NCBI RefSeq assembly: GCF_008831045.1
Contig: NZ_WAJS01000011.1
Location: 1 to 64,000 of the forward strand
Reading direction: 5' to 3'
DNA: 64,000 nucleotides
From: Adlercreutzia muris
GTDB lineage: Bacteria; Actinomycetota; Coriobacteriia; Coriobacteriales; Eggerthellaceae
Each line of letters begins with the position of its first letter. The stretch's first letter is position 1. This document shows, one piece after another, positions 43,601-55,600 of this stretch. Position numbers and translations under genes: made by a program. The notes under the pieces were generated by a model, which had not been told where the DNA came from, ran no database searches, and saw nothing but the letters and a program-made list of their open reading frames with translations.

Positions 43601-46600
43601 TGGAATGCTCGGCGCGGTACTTCAGCCACGTGAGCTTCTTCTGGTGGCCCTTCAGGGGATGGCCGTCGCCGAACAGGCCGAGCTGGGCCTCGGCACCCGG
43701 GGTGAAGGGGTTGGCGTCGCTGGCGGCCACCAGGGTGACGTTGCCCGTGGTCATGCCCGTGGACTGGGTGACGCGGTCGGCCGCGGCGGCGTTGGCCACC
43801 TTGATGTCCTCGTCGACGAGGTGCTTGGCGCCGTCCACCTTGGAGGTGACGAAGGCGCGGATGTTCTCGTAGCTCTTGGTCATGGAGGCCGGGTCCAGGC
43901 CCATCTTCGGCTCGTCGTAGGTGAGCACGTTGAACTTGAAGGTGTCCAGGCCACCCGAGACGATCTGGGTCACCAGGTCGCGGGCGTCGTTGTAGCCCGT
44001 GGCCTTGGGCTCGAAGCGCAGGACGTAGCGCCATTCCACCGAGCCCGTGTCGGTGGTCACCGGCTCGAAGGCGTAGGTGGCATCCCAGTTGGCTTCCTTC
44101 CAGGCCGCCGCCATGTTGTCGTTCACGCTGGCCAGGGTCTGATACCCCGTGGCGTCGCCGGCCGGGGCGGGGGTAGCCGTCAGGTTGTCGTAGTTATCGG
44201 CATCGGCGCCCACCACGGCGGACACGTCCCAGTCCTCAGTGGCCAGGGTCCAGTTCGCCATGCCCTTGTTCTCGCCCTTGATGGAATAGGGCTGGCCGGT
44301 GGTCTTGGAGTACGGAGCCACGCCGTAGGGCAGCACCACAGTCAGCACGGGCAGCGTGAGCGAGCCCTTGGAGCCGCCGTCCACGGCGTAGTTGTTGTGG
44401 TACTTGGAGTTGTAGGTGGTGCCGTTGTGCACGTTGGCCGTGTTGTTGTACTGCCACTGGTAGGGCTGGTCGTTCAGCCAGTAGCGGTTCTCGATGTGCA
44501 CGTTGATCTGGCGGCGGTCCGCCTCGGTGTCCACATAGTAGGTCTCGTTCACCGCTTCCACGGCGTTGGAGGTCTTGCCGGCCTCAGGGCTATACTCGCT
44601 CACGGTGCTCCACACGCGCACGAGCGGCTTGCGCATGACCGCATGGGTGCCAGTCTGGGCGTAGAGGGTCTGCGGCTCGCCGGCAGCGTTCTTCTTCAGG
44701 GCGTCGTTGTAGTTCACCTGGGCGGCGTTGGTCACCACGAGGCCCATGGCGGCCAGGGCCCGCTGGCCGTCGTTGGCGGCCAGGGCCTCGTCAGCCAGCA
44801 CCGAGTTGGTCATGGTGGTGAACCCGTTCACGGCCGGGAAGTTCGGAGAGCCGTAGAACTCGCCGTAGAGCGGCGCGTGCACGCCGAGGCGGCCCTTGGC
44901 GATGAGGGTCCAGGAGTAGTCCATGCCGTAGGGCTGCACGTTCTGGCGGCGGCTGCGCAGGGCGGCGTTGCCCTCGTACACATCTACGTCGTAGATCTGG
45001 TAGTAGGCGCTCGCGTTGAAGGGACGGGTGCCCTCGGTGCCGGCGGTGGCCTCGGCGGTCTTCTTGTAGAAGGTCACGGTGCCGTCGGTGGGATCGGCGG
45101 CCGTGGCGGTGCGGTAGGTGCCGTCGGCCTCGCGCACGTACAGGGTGCCGGTCTCGGCGGTCGGGTCGGCCACGGCCTCGTAGACGGCCGCGGTGCCGGG
45201 GGTGCCGGGGGTGGCGGCGTCGGTCGGGTCGCTCGTCTGGGGCTCGTCGGTGTGCTCCGCATCGTCCCACGGGGCGGTGAGCAGGCGGTCGTACCAGGCC
45301 TCGTCCTCGTTGTTGCCGAAGACGTGGCTGGCCAGGTTCACGCGCAGCTTGTAGCCGCCCTCGGTGTAGCAGTCGGCCATGGACGCCGGGTCGGGGTCGG
45401 TGGCGTTGGCCACGCCGGCCACCGCCGCGCCGCCGTCGATGGCGCGGCCGAACCACTTGCCGAGGTCCTGCTTCACGGTGATCTTCAGCACCCAGGGCTG
45501 GGAGCTCTGGGTGTAGGCGGAGCCGGTCATCTTGGCGGTGTCCACCACGGGCGCCTCGCCGGCGCCGGGCACCGAGTCGGCGCCGGTGGCGGCGCTCACG
45601 CTGGAGTAGGTGGCCTGCTCCACAGCCCGGGACAGGTCGGTGGCGGCCGTGGTCACGTTGCCCTCGCGGTAGAAGGCCGGATCCTGGATGGCCGCCGGAG
45701 CGTCGTAGCCCGCATAGGCGCTATAGGGCGTCTGGAGCACCTCCACCTCGATGCGGTCCTCATCGATGGCCTCGTAGGTCTCGTCCACATAGGGGGCGCC
45801 GTCGTTGGCGGCCGCGCCGGTGGCACCGCGGCCGTTGGAGACGCTGCCGACCTTCTTCAGCAACTCGGCGCCCACCTCGATGGCTCCGTCCTCGCCGATC
45901 ACCGGCTCCACGCCGCGGGGCATGATGTAGGTGAACTCCACGCCGTCCAGGTTGCGGTCGCCGTAGTTGTAGGCCGTGAGCTGGCTCGTGAAGGTCTGGC
46001 CGAATTCCAGAGCGTCCTCGTACTGGCCGAACTCCACCTCCGGGTCCTCGGTCAGCTGCCAGTGGGTCAGATTGTTCTGGCCGTTGTCGTAGATGTCCTT
46101 GTTCGGGTCGGTGTAGTTCACGTCGGCGGCCGTGGGGAAATCGGTGTTGATGGCGGCCGAGCCCGAGGCACCGGTGGTCACGCGGGTCACGCCGTTGTAG
46201 CGGCGGCCCGTCGGCAAATCTTGGGCCACGTTGCCGCTGTAGCGGCGAGCGGCCTGGTAGTCGTCGGCCGCATTGGCATCGCCCACGCGGCTGTCGAAGT
46301 CGCTCACCATCTCGGAGGTGGTGGTCAGCCACGCCTTCTGCATGTGCAGGCGGGTCTGGGACCACACCAGCGGGGTGGCCGACACCTGGCTGGCCAGGGC
46401 GCGGTCCACGTCCACCGTGCTCTGCTTCTTGGCGGTCAGTTTCTTCTCGCCGAAGGTGTTCAGGGCGTCGGCGATGCGGCTGGCGGTGACGAAGGCGAAG
46501 TAGTCGCGGGCCACAAGACCGGTGGTGGTGTCGCCCTTAATGTCCCAGGCGTCGCGGGTCACGAAGGAGAACTGGTTCGGCAGGCTGTCCTTGGCATCGG

Positions 46601-49600
46601 CCACGGTGTTGTCGCCGGTGGTGGGGGTGCCCGTCAGCAGGTAGCTCACCTTCTGGTTGTTGGCCTTGCCGCCGCGCAGGGTCATCACGTCGGCATCCAT
46701 GAACTGGCCGTTGGACCCGGAGGAGCCGTAGTCGTTGGCGTTCACGTTGGGGGCCGTGACCACGTTCTCGCCGATGTAGCCGCCGCTCGGGCGCTTCACG
46801 TTGGAATCGGTGCCGGGAATGAAGGTGTAGGCGTGATTGAACATCTCGTAGGTGTCCACGTGCTTGGGCTTGTCGGCCGTGAAGGCGGCCTCGTGGAGCA
46901 GGGAGTCCATGTCCATGAGCACGTTCTGGGTCTCCACGCGGTTCACGCCGGTGACGGCATTGGACAGGCCGAAGGTGGCAGAGCCCACGCCGGGGTTGGT
47001 GAAGAAGCTGCCGGCGGCGCAGCCCACGTGCCCGCAGTGCAGGTGGTAGCCGGAGAAGTAGTACTCGCCCAAGCGGGGCAGGAAGGCCGGCTTCTTGCCC
47101 GTGGTGTTGCTCGTGCCGTCGGCGTTGGTGGCGGTGGTGGTGGAGGCGTCCAGGTCCTTGTACACCTGGGGCAGATTCTCCTCGGCGGCGCGCACCGGGA
47201 AGGCGATGGCCACGGTGTCGCCCACCTCCACCACGGCGGAGGTGTAGTCGGGGCGGTCCACCGGGCGCAGGGCCACCATGTCATCGGAGGCCACGGTGCC
47301 GTTCTCGGGCACGGAGCCGTCGGTCAGTTGAGAGCCCGTATTCAGTTCGTTCTCGTCCAGGAAACGGCTGTCGGCCGGGTCGGTGATGTAGGTGCGGCCC
47401 GTGGCATCCTTATACTCGGGGTCTACCACCCATTCGATCTTGAACAGGCCGAACGTAGTCGGGTTTGACACGTTCTTGTCCCGGGGGTCCAGATCGTTGT
47501 AGGTCTTGCCCCAGGTGTACTTGTTGGAACCGCCGTCCAGACAGGGGTTGTTCAGGCCGCCGTTGGTGCACAGGCCCAGCTCCTGGGAAGCGTAGTTCAT
47601 GGAGCCGCCGTAGTCGGCAGCCTCGGTCTCGGTGCCCACCAGGGTGGCCTTCAGCTTCAGACCGCGGGTGCGCTCGGCGGTCACGTCGTTGCCGAAGCGA
47701 TCGTACCAGGCGATGCCCAAAGCCGAGCCGTCGTCGGCCTTGGCGTTCAGCACGGACTCGAGGTACTCCTCGGTGATGCGGGCGCCCAGGTTGCCCGACA
47801 CGGAGGCCGCGTCGTCGTAGGCGTACTGGGAGGCCTGGCGCAGGTAGTCCAGGGGAATGCGCTCGTAGAACACCGGGTTGTAGATCTCGCCCTCGCCGGC
47901 GCCCTCCTCGTGGGTCTTCAACACCTGGAGCTTGGTCTTCTCCTCGGCAGACCCCTCCCCCACGGACTGGTCGATGGCGTCGGCCACGTTGATGTTGCGG
48001 ATGTAGGCGCGGTCGTCGCCGCTGTGGACGGAGCCGTCCTTGCGGTAGTAGAAGTACACCTCGTAGTTGCCCGCCGACACGTTGTAGCTCGGCCAGGTCT
48101 GCCAGCCGGTGTTGCCGCCGTAGTTGCCGCCGTTCATGGAGCTGACCAGGGCGCCGTTGCGGTACACACGCCAGTACAGGTAGTCGTAGCTCGCGCTCTC
48201 GGAGCTCACGCGGTACTGCCACGACACCTTGGTGTCGGAATAGGCAGTGAAGGAGAACGACATGGAGGACGTCGAGCTATTCACGTGGTAGTTGGAGTTG
48301 CTGTAGTACTCCGTGCCGTTGAAGGCCCAGCCGCCCATGCTCATCACCGGCTTGGTGGCCACGGCCGCCAGCTTGGCGTTCACGAGGGTATCGCGGTACC
48401 AGAAGGTCTCGCCGGCCACGTAGCCGCTCTTCTGATCGGCGTTCTCATCGTAGGCCGCAATGGCCTCCTCCTGGGTCTGGAAGACCTGGTTCTGGAACTG
48501 CACGTTGGGGCTCTTGCGGTACACGCGGATGGGCTCGTCGATGGCGTCCCACTGGTTCTGGTGGGTGCGCCACTCGCCGTGCTCCACGTTAGTGGAGGCC
48601 GCATCACCGAAGGTGGCGCCCTGGATGACGTCGTCGGTGTACAGCGGGTTCTGGAAGTCCAGGGTGGTGGTCTCGTTGTGGAGGTGGCTGTAGGCCACGT
48701 CCACAGCCACGGTGCCCTCGTAGTAGTTGGCGATGTCGGTCCACAGGTTCAGCGGGCTGCGGGTGTCGTTGAAGCGGGCCACGCCCTCAAGCTCCACGTC
48801 GTTCAGGGCGAAGGGCGCCAGACCGTCGGCCGTGAAAGTGCCGTCGGCGTTCTTCACCGACGCCGTGGCCGGCACGTCGAAGTAGGTCCAGCGCATGGCC
48901 TGGGCCTCGCGGAACAGGTTGATGTTGTACACGCCGCGCCTGTCGTAGGTGGTGCCCGTGGTGTCGGTCAGGCCCGAGAAGCGGTTCACGGTGCCGTCCA
49001 CGTAGTGGGTCTGGCCGGCGAAGGTGCGGCCGGCAAACTCGCCGGTGGTGGCGGTAAATCCGCCCATGTAGTTGCGCAGGGCCTCGCGGTCCTGGTCCTC
49101 GGCCAGCCACGCGCCCACGATGGCCTCGGTGGCCGGGGCGGTCTCGTTGCCGTTCCCGTCAACCTGGGCCGGGGTCTTCTTCGTGACGATCTCCACGGCC
49201 TCCTCGCCGCCCAGGGCCGGGTCGGCCTTGATGGCCAGGGCCTTGTCGATCTCCTCCTGGGTGGTCAGGGCCACGTAGTACTCCACCATGATGTTCTTGC
49301 GGCCGTCGGGGCGCACGGCGGAGCCCGCGGCCACGGTGCGGTTGGCCTCGGTGGTGGCGAAGGACTGGGTGGGGTTGATGGCCTCGCCCATGACGTTGCC
49401 CGCCGCATCCATCATGGCCTCGTTGTCGGGCATGGTCTCCGGGTAGGCCAGGTTGTGACCCGTGAACTCGAAGATCTGGCGGCCCGTGGGCTGCTGGTTC
49501 TCGGCGTTGAAGCCCTCGGTGAAGCGCACCGTGGTGCGGATGTCGCTCGTATGGAAGGTGGGGTTCTTCAGGTTGGACACGGTCAGCTTCAGCGGGTTGC

Positions 49601-52600
49601 CGTCCTGGTTCGCCTCGGTGCGGCGCGTCGTGGACTTCTCCGTGTAGGCGGCCGTGATCTGCACGTCGTTCTGATGGTTGTCCGCAATGCGGGCCATGCG
49701 CTTGCTGGATGTGGCACCGGTGGCGCCGGCGGCGCTGTAGGCGGTGTTGGCCGTGGTGGTCACCTGGCCGTACTTATCGCGGTTCGCGCCCGTGGCGGTC
49801 AGCAGGTCGGCGGCCAGGGCGTTGCCCTGGGTGTCGGTGCCGCCCAGGGAGAGGCTGGCCACCTGGGCATGGGTGCCGGAACCGGCCCCGTCGGTGTTGC
49901 CGTTCTTGTAGAAGCGCACCTGCGACTCCACGGCCGAGCCGTACTGGTCGCGGCCCGTGAGGTTGGCGGCCACGTCGGTGGGATGGCGGTGGTCGATGGG
50001 GTCGAGGGCCTCGTCGTCCACGGACTTGTACACGTCCTCGCCCACGGCATCGGACTGCTCCACGCGGTACTGGCTGAAGCCGTGGCGCGGGGCGGCGGTC
50101 ACGGTGTAGGCGGCGGTCACGGCACTGGCGGCGTAGGCCGGGCGCTCGGCGTCGTAGGGCTCCCGCCCGTCGCCGTTGCTGCTGTTGAAAGCTTTGTTCT
50201 CCGAGACGTTGTAGGCGTCGCGAGCCGCGGCGTCGCCCTGAAGCTCGTCGGTCATCTGGGTGATGACGCGGATGTAGACGCCCTCGCCGGGCATCATCTG
50301 CTGAGTGGGCGAGCCCACGGAGAACACGAGGGCGCGGTTCATGTCGTAGTGCTCCCCCACCGTGTCGGGCTGGGTGGCCCGGGCCACAGCGTCGGCAGCC
50401 ACGGCCGGAGCCGCGGGAGCAACGGAAGTCGGGGCCGGGGCCTCGCCGCCGTCGGGGCTCTCGGTATCGGTGCCATCGGGGTTCTCCCCCTCGCCGCCGT
50501 CGGGGCTCTCCGGGTCCACGGGCTCGGGCTCCGGGTCGGGCAGCACGATATCGTCGTGGGCCAGCAGGGTCAGGTCCGTGGAGGCCGGGGCGAAGGCCAT
50601 GGTCACCACGTCGGCGCCGGCGGCGTTGGGCTCGCCCAGCAGCTTCGCGGTCACGCGGGCGGCGTTCGCGTCGGCATCGTAGTAGGCCGCATCGGTGGTC
50701 AGCGGCGGGTTGGCGGTGTTGATGGCGGGGGCATCCGGGCCGAACTCGCCCGTGACGCCAAGCTTGTCGTTGGCGCCCACGAAGTTGAGCTGGGTTTTCC
50801 CGGAGGCGGCGCCGGTGGCGCCGGGCACTTCATCGGTCACCACCTCCCAACCGACGATGCGCTGTCCGCGGTTCACTTCAAAGCGGGCATCCACGTGCTG
50901 CAGGGGCAGCATCGACTTCAGGTTCGCGCCCACAAACAGGGTGTACTCCACGTAGTCGCCGGCGTACAGGGCGCCGTCGGGGATGTCGTTGGCCGTGGTG
51001 GTGGGCTCGTAGCTGAAGATGCTCGTGGAGGAGCGCTCGTCAGCATCGTAGGCGAACACGGTGTCCTTCTGGCGCAAGGTGGTGGCGTCGTCGCGACCGT
51101 AGCCCACGGTGGGCTCAATCTTGCGCCCGCGCACATAGGAGGTGTCCATGGTGCCCAGCTTGTGGGCCACGCGGTAGGAGGCGGTGTCGTCCACGAAGGC
51201 GGTGAGGCCCTCGGTGTTGGGATCCTTCGCCTTCAGCTCCACGGTCAGCTTGTGGCGCGAGTCGGTGCCCGTGAATGCGCTCGACTGCTTGCCGAACGAC
51301 GGCGTGGAGTTGTAGTCCCACTGCCCCGCGTTCAGCTTGTCGCCGTCGCGATCGGCTGCCAGGACGTTGTCCTTGGTGAGGGCCTGGTTCGTAGCGGCCT
51401 TGGCCGTGCGGAACAGCTCCACCGGGCGATCGGCGTAGACGCCCTCGTACTTGAAGGCGTAGTTCACCATGAGGTTGCTGGCCTTGTAGGTGGCCTGGGT
51501 GGTGCCCACGTTGTACTGGCTCTTGCGGGTGAGCCACTGGCCGGCGTCCAGCATGGTGCTATCGAAACGGCGGTTGGCGTTGGCGGCCTCGAAGGTGATC
51601 TGGAGGGAGGTGAACAGCGGCTTGGCGTAGGTCTGGTCCACCTCGGCGCTGTCGTAGGGACCCACCGCGGCCCCGGTGTTGGCGAAGCCCTTGATGGTAT
51701 CCGTCGCCTCTGTAGCCTTATAAACATTATATGTTATAACGTCATCGCGGAAGAAGCTCTCGAAGTCGATGACGTAGTCGCCGTCGGCGTCGAAGGTCGG
51801 CAGGCCATCGGCGTCGTAGACTACCTGCGCCGTGGCGTCGTCGATCTTCCAGGGACCGCTCACGCGACCGGCTTCCTTCAGCTCGCCCCACGTGACGGAC
51901 TTCGTCTGCTCCACGCCGTCGCCGTCCACGTAGGTGAAGGTGAAGTCGGTGGCGTTGAACCAGCCGCCGTCGCACTCCAGGCAGGCGCAGGCAGCGCCGT
52001 CCTGGCCGCCGCAGGCCACGGCCTCGATGAAGGCCGCGTCGTCCTTGGTGTAGGTGTCGCCGACGATGGTCAGGTAGATCTGCTTGCCGTCGTGGGCGCC
52101 GCCGTCGGCCACCTGCTTGCCGCCCTCGAGTCTGCGGGGTCCGTCATAGGACACATAGTCGTCGCCCACCTTCACATAGGGAGCGTACTGGTAGCTGATG
52201 CAGGTGCCCTGGGCGTGGTCGTTGCACTTGTGATCGCCGTCGTTCACCAGGTAGGCGGGCACGTACACGTTCTGGAGGCGGAACACCTTGTCGCCGGCCG
52301 CGGCGATGTTCTCGTCGAAGGTGCTCTTCAGCTTCACGCGGGACATATGGGCCGCACGGGTATGGTCCTCGGTGGGCTTGCCGGCCGCCGGATCGTCGAA
52401 CTGGTTCTGGAAGCGCACCTCGTAGGTGGCCTTCGTGGGCGTCAGGTTGTCGGCATCGGCGTTGGCCACCTCCTGGCCGCCCACCAGATCGTACACCCGC
52501 TCATCGCCGTAGTCGTAGACGCGCTTGGTGTCGGTCTTCCAGGTGATGGTGTTGGTGGTGTAGCCGCTGGACGTGGAGGACGTGTAATCGTTGGCGCCGT

Positions 52601-55600
52601 TTCTCAGCCACGCGCCCTGGGGCACCACCGAGGCGTTGGCGGCGTTGTAGCCGTAGCTGTCGGTGCGGGTGATCACCTGGGTGCGGTAGTTCTCGTTGAG
52701 CACGCCATGGCTGGTGGTATCTCCGCTATGATCGCCGTGGTTGTAGTTCTCGGTGTTGTCCGTCAGGGCGCCGTTGTTCTCGGTCTGGATGCCGGTGTTG
52801 TAGCCGTAGCGCACCTTGTAGCCCACCATCCAGGCAGTGTCGTAGGCCGAGTTGCGCGGCACCCAGGTGTAGGCCCAGCCGGTGTAGTTGTACTGGCGCT
52901 CGAAGGCGTTCACGATGCGCCACTGGTTGTTGGAGTACAGGGCCTTCTCCACGCTCGTCAGATAGGTGGCAGGGGCGGAGAAGCGGCTGTAGTCCACATG
53001 GGCCGTAGAGATGGCGTTGTCGATGTAGCTCTGGAAACGGGTCTCCTGGGCCGTGGTGCCATCGGCGTACAGCTTGTTCGCCTGCCCCTTGAAGATGTAG
53101 GGGCGCCCGAGCACCTGGTAGTCGGACACGGCCTGGCCCGAACCCCGATCGCCGTCGTAGGCGCGGGCGGTCTCGGCCGTGGCGTCGGCATCGCCGCCGT
53201 AGGGGCCCAGATCGATGGTGTAGCTCGTCACGAACTCGCCGTCGGGCAGGTTGATGGTCAAAGGCTGGTGGTCGCTCTCGTCGGCCACCTTGGTCAGGCG
53301 GTTGACCACCGGCTTGCCGTCGGTGCCCACCACCGGGTTGCCGTCGGCGTCCTTGCCCTTCTTCACGTACTCGTACTTGGGCGCGCTCGTCCAGTTCGCG
53401 GCGTCCATGAACTCGGGGGTGTAGTCGTAGGGGCGCTTGAAATAGATGATGGCGTCGCCGTCCTTGTTCAGGCCCTTGGAGAACAGGTAGGTCAGGCCCG
53501 GGGAGCCGGTGTCGTCGGCCGGGTCGGTCTTCTCGTGGTTCGACGGGCGCAACGACTCGTCCACCATGGTCTCCTTGCCGGAGGCGTCCACGAGGAACAT
53601 GCCATGCTCGCGGATGCGGATGGTGCGGTTCACCGTGTGGGTGACCTCCTTGCCGTCGGAGGTGGTGAACTCGTAGGTGGAGGAGCCGGCCTTCTTCTTC
53701 CAGCCGTTGTCGGTGGCGGCGTCGGCCTCGGTCCAGGTGCTGTCCTTCTCCCAGGCAGTGGTGCGCAGGGTGATGAACACCTTGTCCATGTTGGCCGCGC
53801 GCTCCCAGCGGGCGTAGTTGGTCAGTGGGTTCAGGTGGGCCCACACGTTCGCGCCGTCCATGGCGCTGATGGAGCTCTCGGGGTTGCCCGTGTTCGCCCC
53901 GCTCGTGCGGAAGAACTTCAGGCCCGTGCCCAAATAGCCGTAGTACTCGGTGTCCTGATCGGGATAGATGGTGGGCAGCGAGTCGTTGATGCGGATGTTG
54001 TCGGCCGCCGAGATGTTGGTGCCCCAGGGCTTGTAGTCGTGGTCGCTGTAGCTGTTGTTGTTGCTGCCGGGCTCCCAGCGGTACAGGGACATGAAATAGC
54101 CCTCGTCGTCGGCGAAGATGCGCTGGTCGTCGTGGTTGTCCGACACATTGGTGTTGCCGGCCCAGCCGATGGAGCCCCGATCGCGCACCACGGACTTCTG
54201 CACGTAGTTGCGGCTCTCGTAGGTGATGACCGAGGAGGAGGTGCGCAGGTGGCGCATCTTGCCCTCGTCGAACTGGTAGTAGTGGTAGTGGTGGTGATAG
54301 GTGTTGTGGTAGGAGCACCAGCCCGACTTGCAGCAGGCGCCCACCCGGTGGAAGTTCTTGTAGCCCCAGGTGCCGCGGTTGTACTCGTCGTAGAAGATGT
54401 TCAGGCACTCAGCGGCCCCGCCGGTATCGTAGTCGCCGTAGATGGTGCGCGCCTGCTTGTTGGCCTTGTCCTGGGCGTTGGCACCGTCGGCGCGCTGGTC
54501 GGGCGAGTCGTAGCGGGTGGCGGCGGCATGGACGTACTTGTCGCCGGAGTACTGGCCGCCGATGGTCATGTTAACCGTGGTAGTGGAGGCCACGGTGTTG
54601 TTGGCCGTGGGCTCGGTGGCCTGGTCAGTTTTGATGAAGCGGCCGGTCACCTCGAAGGACATGGCCTTGGTCCACTCGGCGGAGGAGGCCGAGAGGCTCT
54701 CGGAGAACCACTGGCCCCAGTCGGGCATCTTCGGGTAGCCGTTGGCATCCAGGGTGCCCTGGTTGATGGTCACGTCGTAGGTGATCTTCTTCACCTTGAA
54801 GCGCGGCACCTGCTGGGTGTAGTCGTTGAAGGTGTCGCGGTAGGCGTAGGTGGGATCGGTGCCGAAGTCGGCCTCGTGGCGGTCGTAGGCCGCACTCGGG
54901 TTGGCCGCCAGATCCACGGGCTTGCCGCCCTTGTCCACCACCTTCATGAGGTTCAGGCGGAAGAAGTAGTTGCCCTGGTTGTCCAGCTGCACCGAGGTGG
55001 GGGTGGCCGCGCCCCCGGCCGTGGCCAGGGAGCTATAGTACTGCTGGCGGATGGTGTTGCCGTCCACCACCAGCTTCTTGCCGTCGCTGTACTCCACGGT
55101 CACCTTATCCAGGTAGGACAGGGCCTGCTGCTTGATCTTGATGTAGTAGGCATCGAAGCCGTCGCCGGTGATCTCCTGGACCATCTCCAGGTGGGCACCG
55201 GTGTTGTAGGTGTAGGAGCCCACGGAGTTGTAGCGGGGGCTGCCGTTGGCCCAGTTGTAGCAGTAGTCGTAGTTGTGGTAGTAGGTGGAGTGGTTGTGCA
55301 CCTGGTCCACGATGGAGCCGGCCTTGTCGCGCAGGGAGCCGTCAACGAAGCCGGAGCCGTAGATCCAGCGGGTGTTCTTGTCGTAGTAGGCCCAGTTGGA
55401 ATAGCAGCCCGGGCAGCGGGTGTTGTAGAAGTTGGAGTTGCCCTGCTCCATGAAGAAGGTGCCCTCGGGGGCCACGGCGGAGATGCCGCCACGGGCGTTG
55501 TTGTCATAGGGCGAGCCGTTGGTGGAGGTGCGGTTCGCCGGCTTGTAGGTGATGTTGCCGAGGTTCTCGTTGGGCGTGGTGTCCACCTGGCGGAAGTCCA

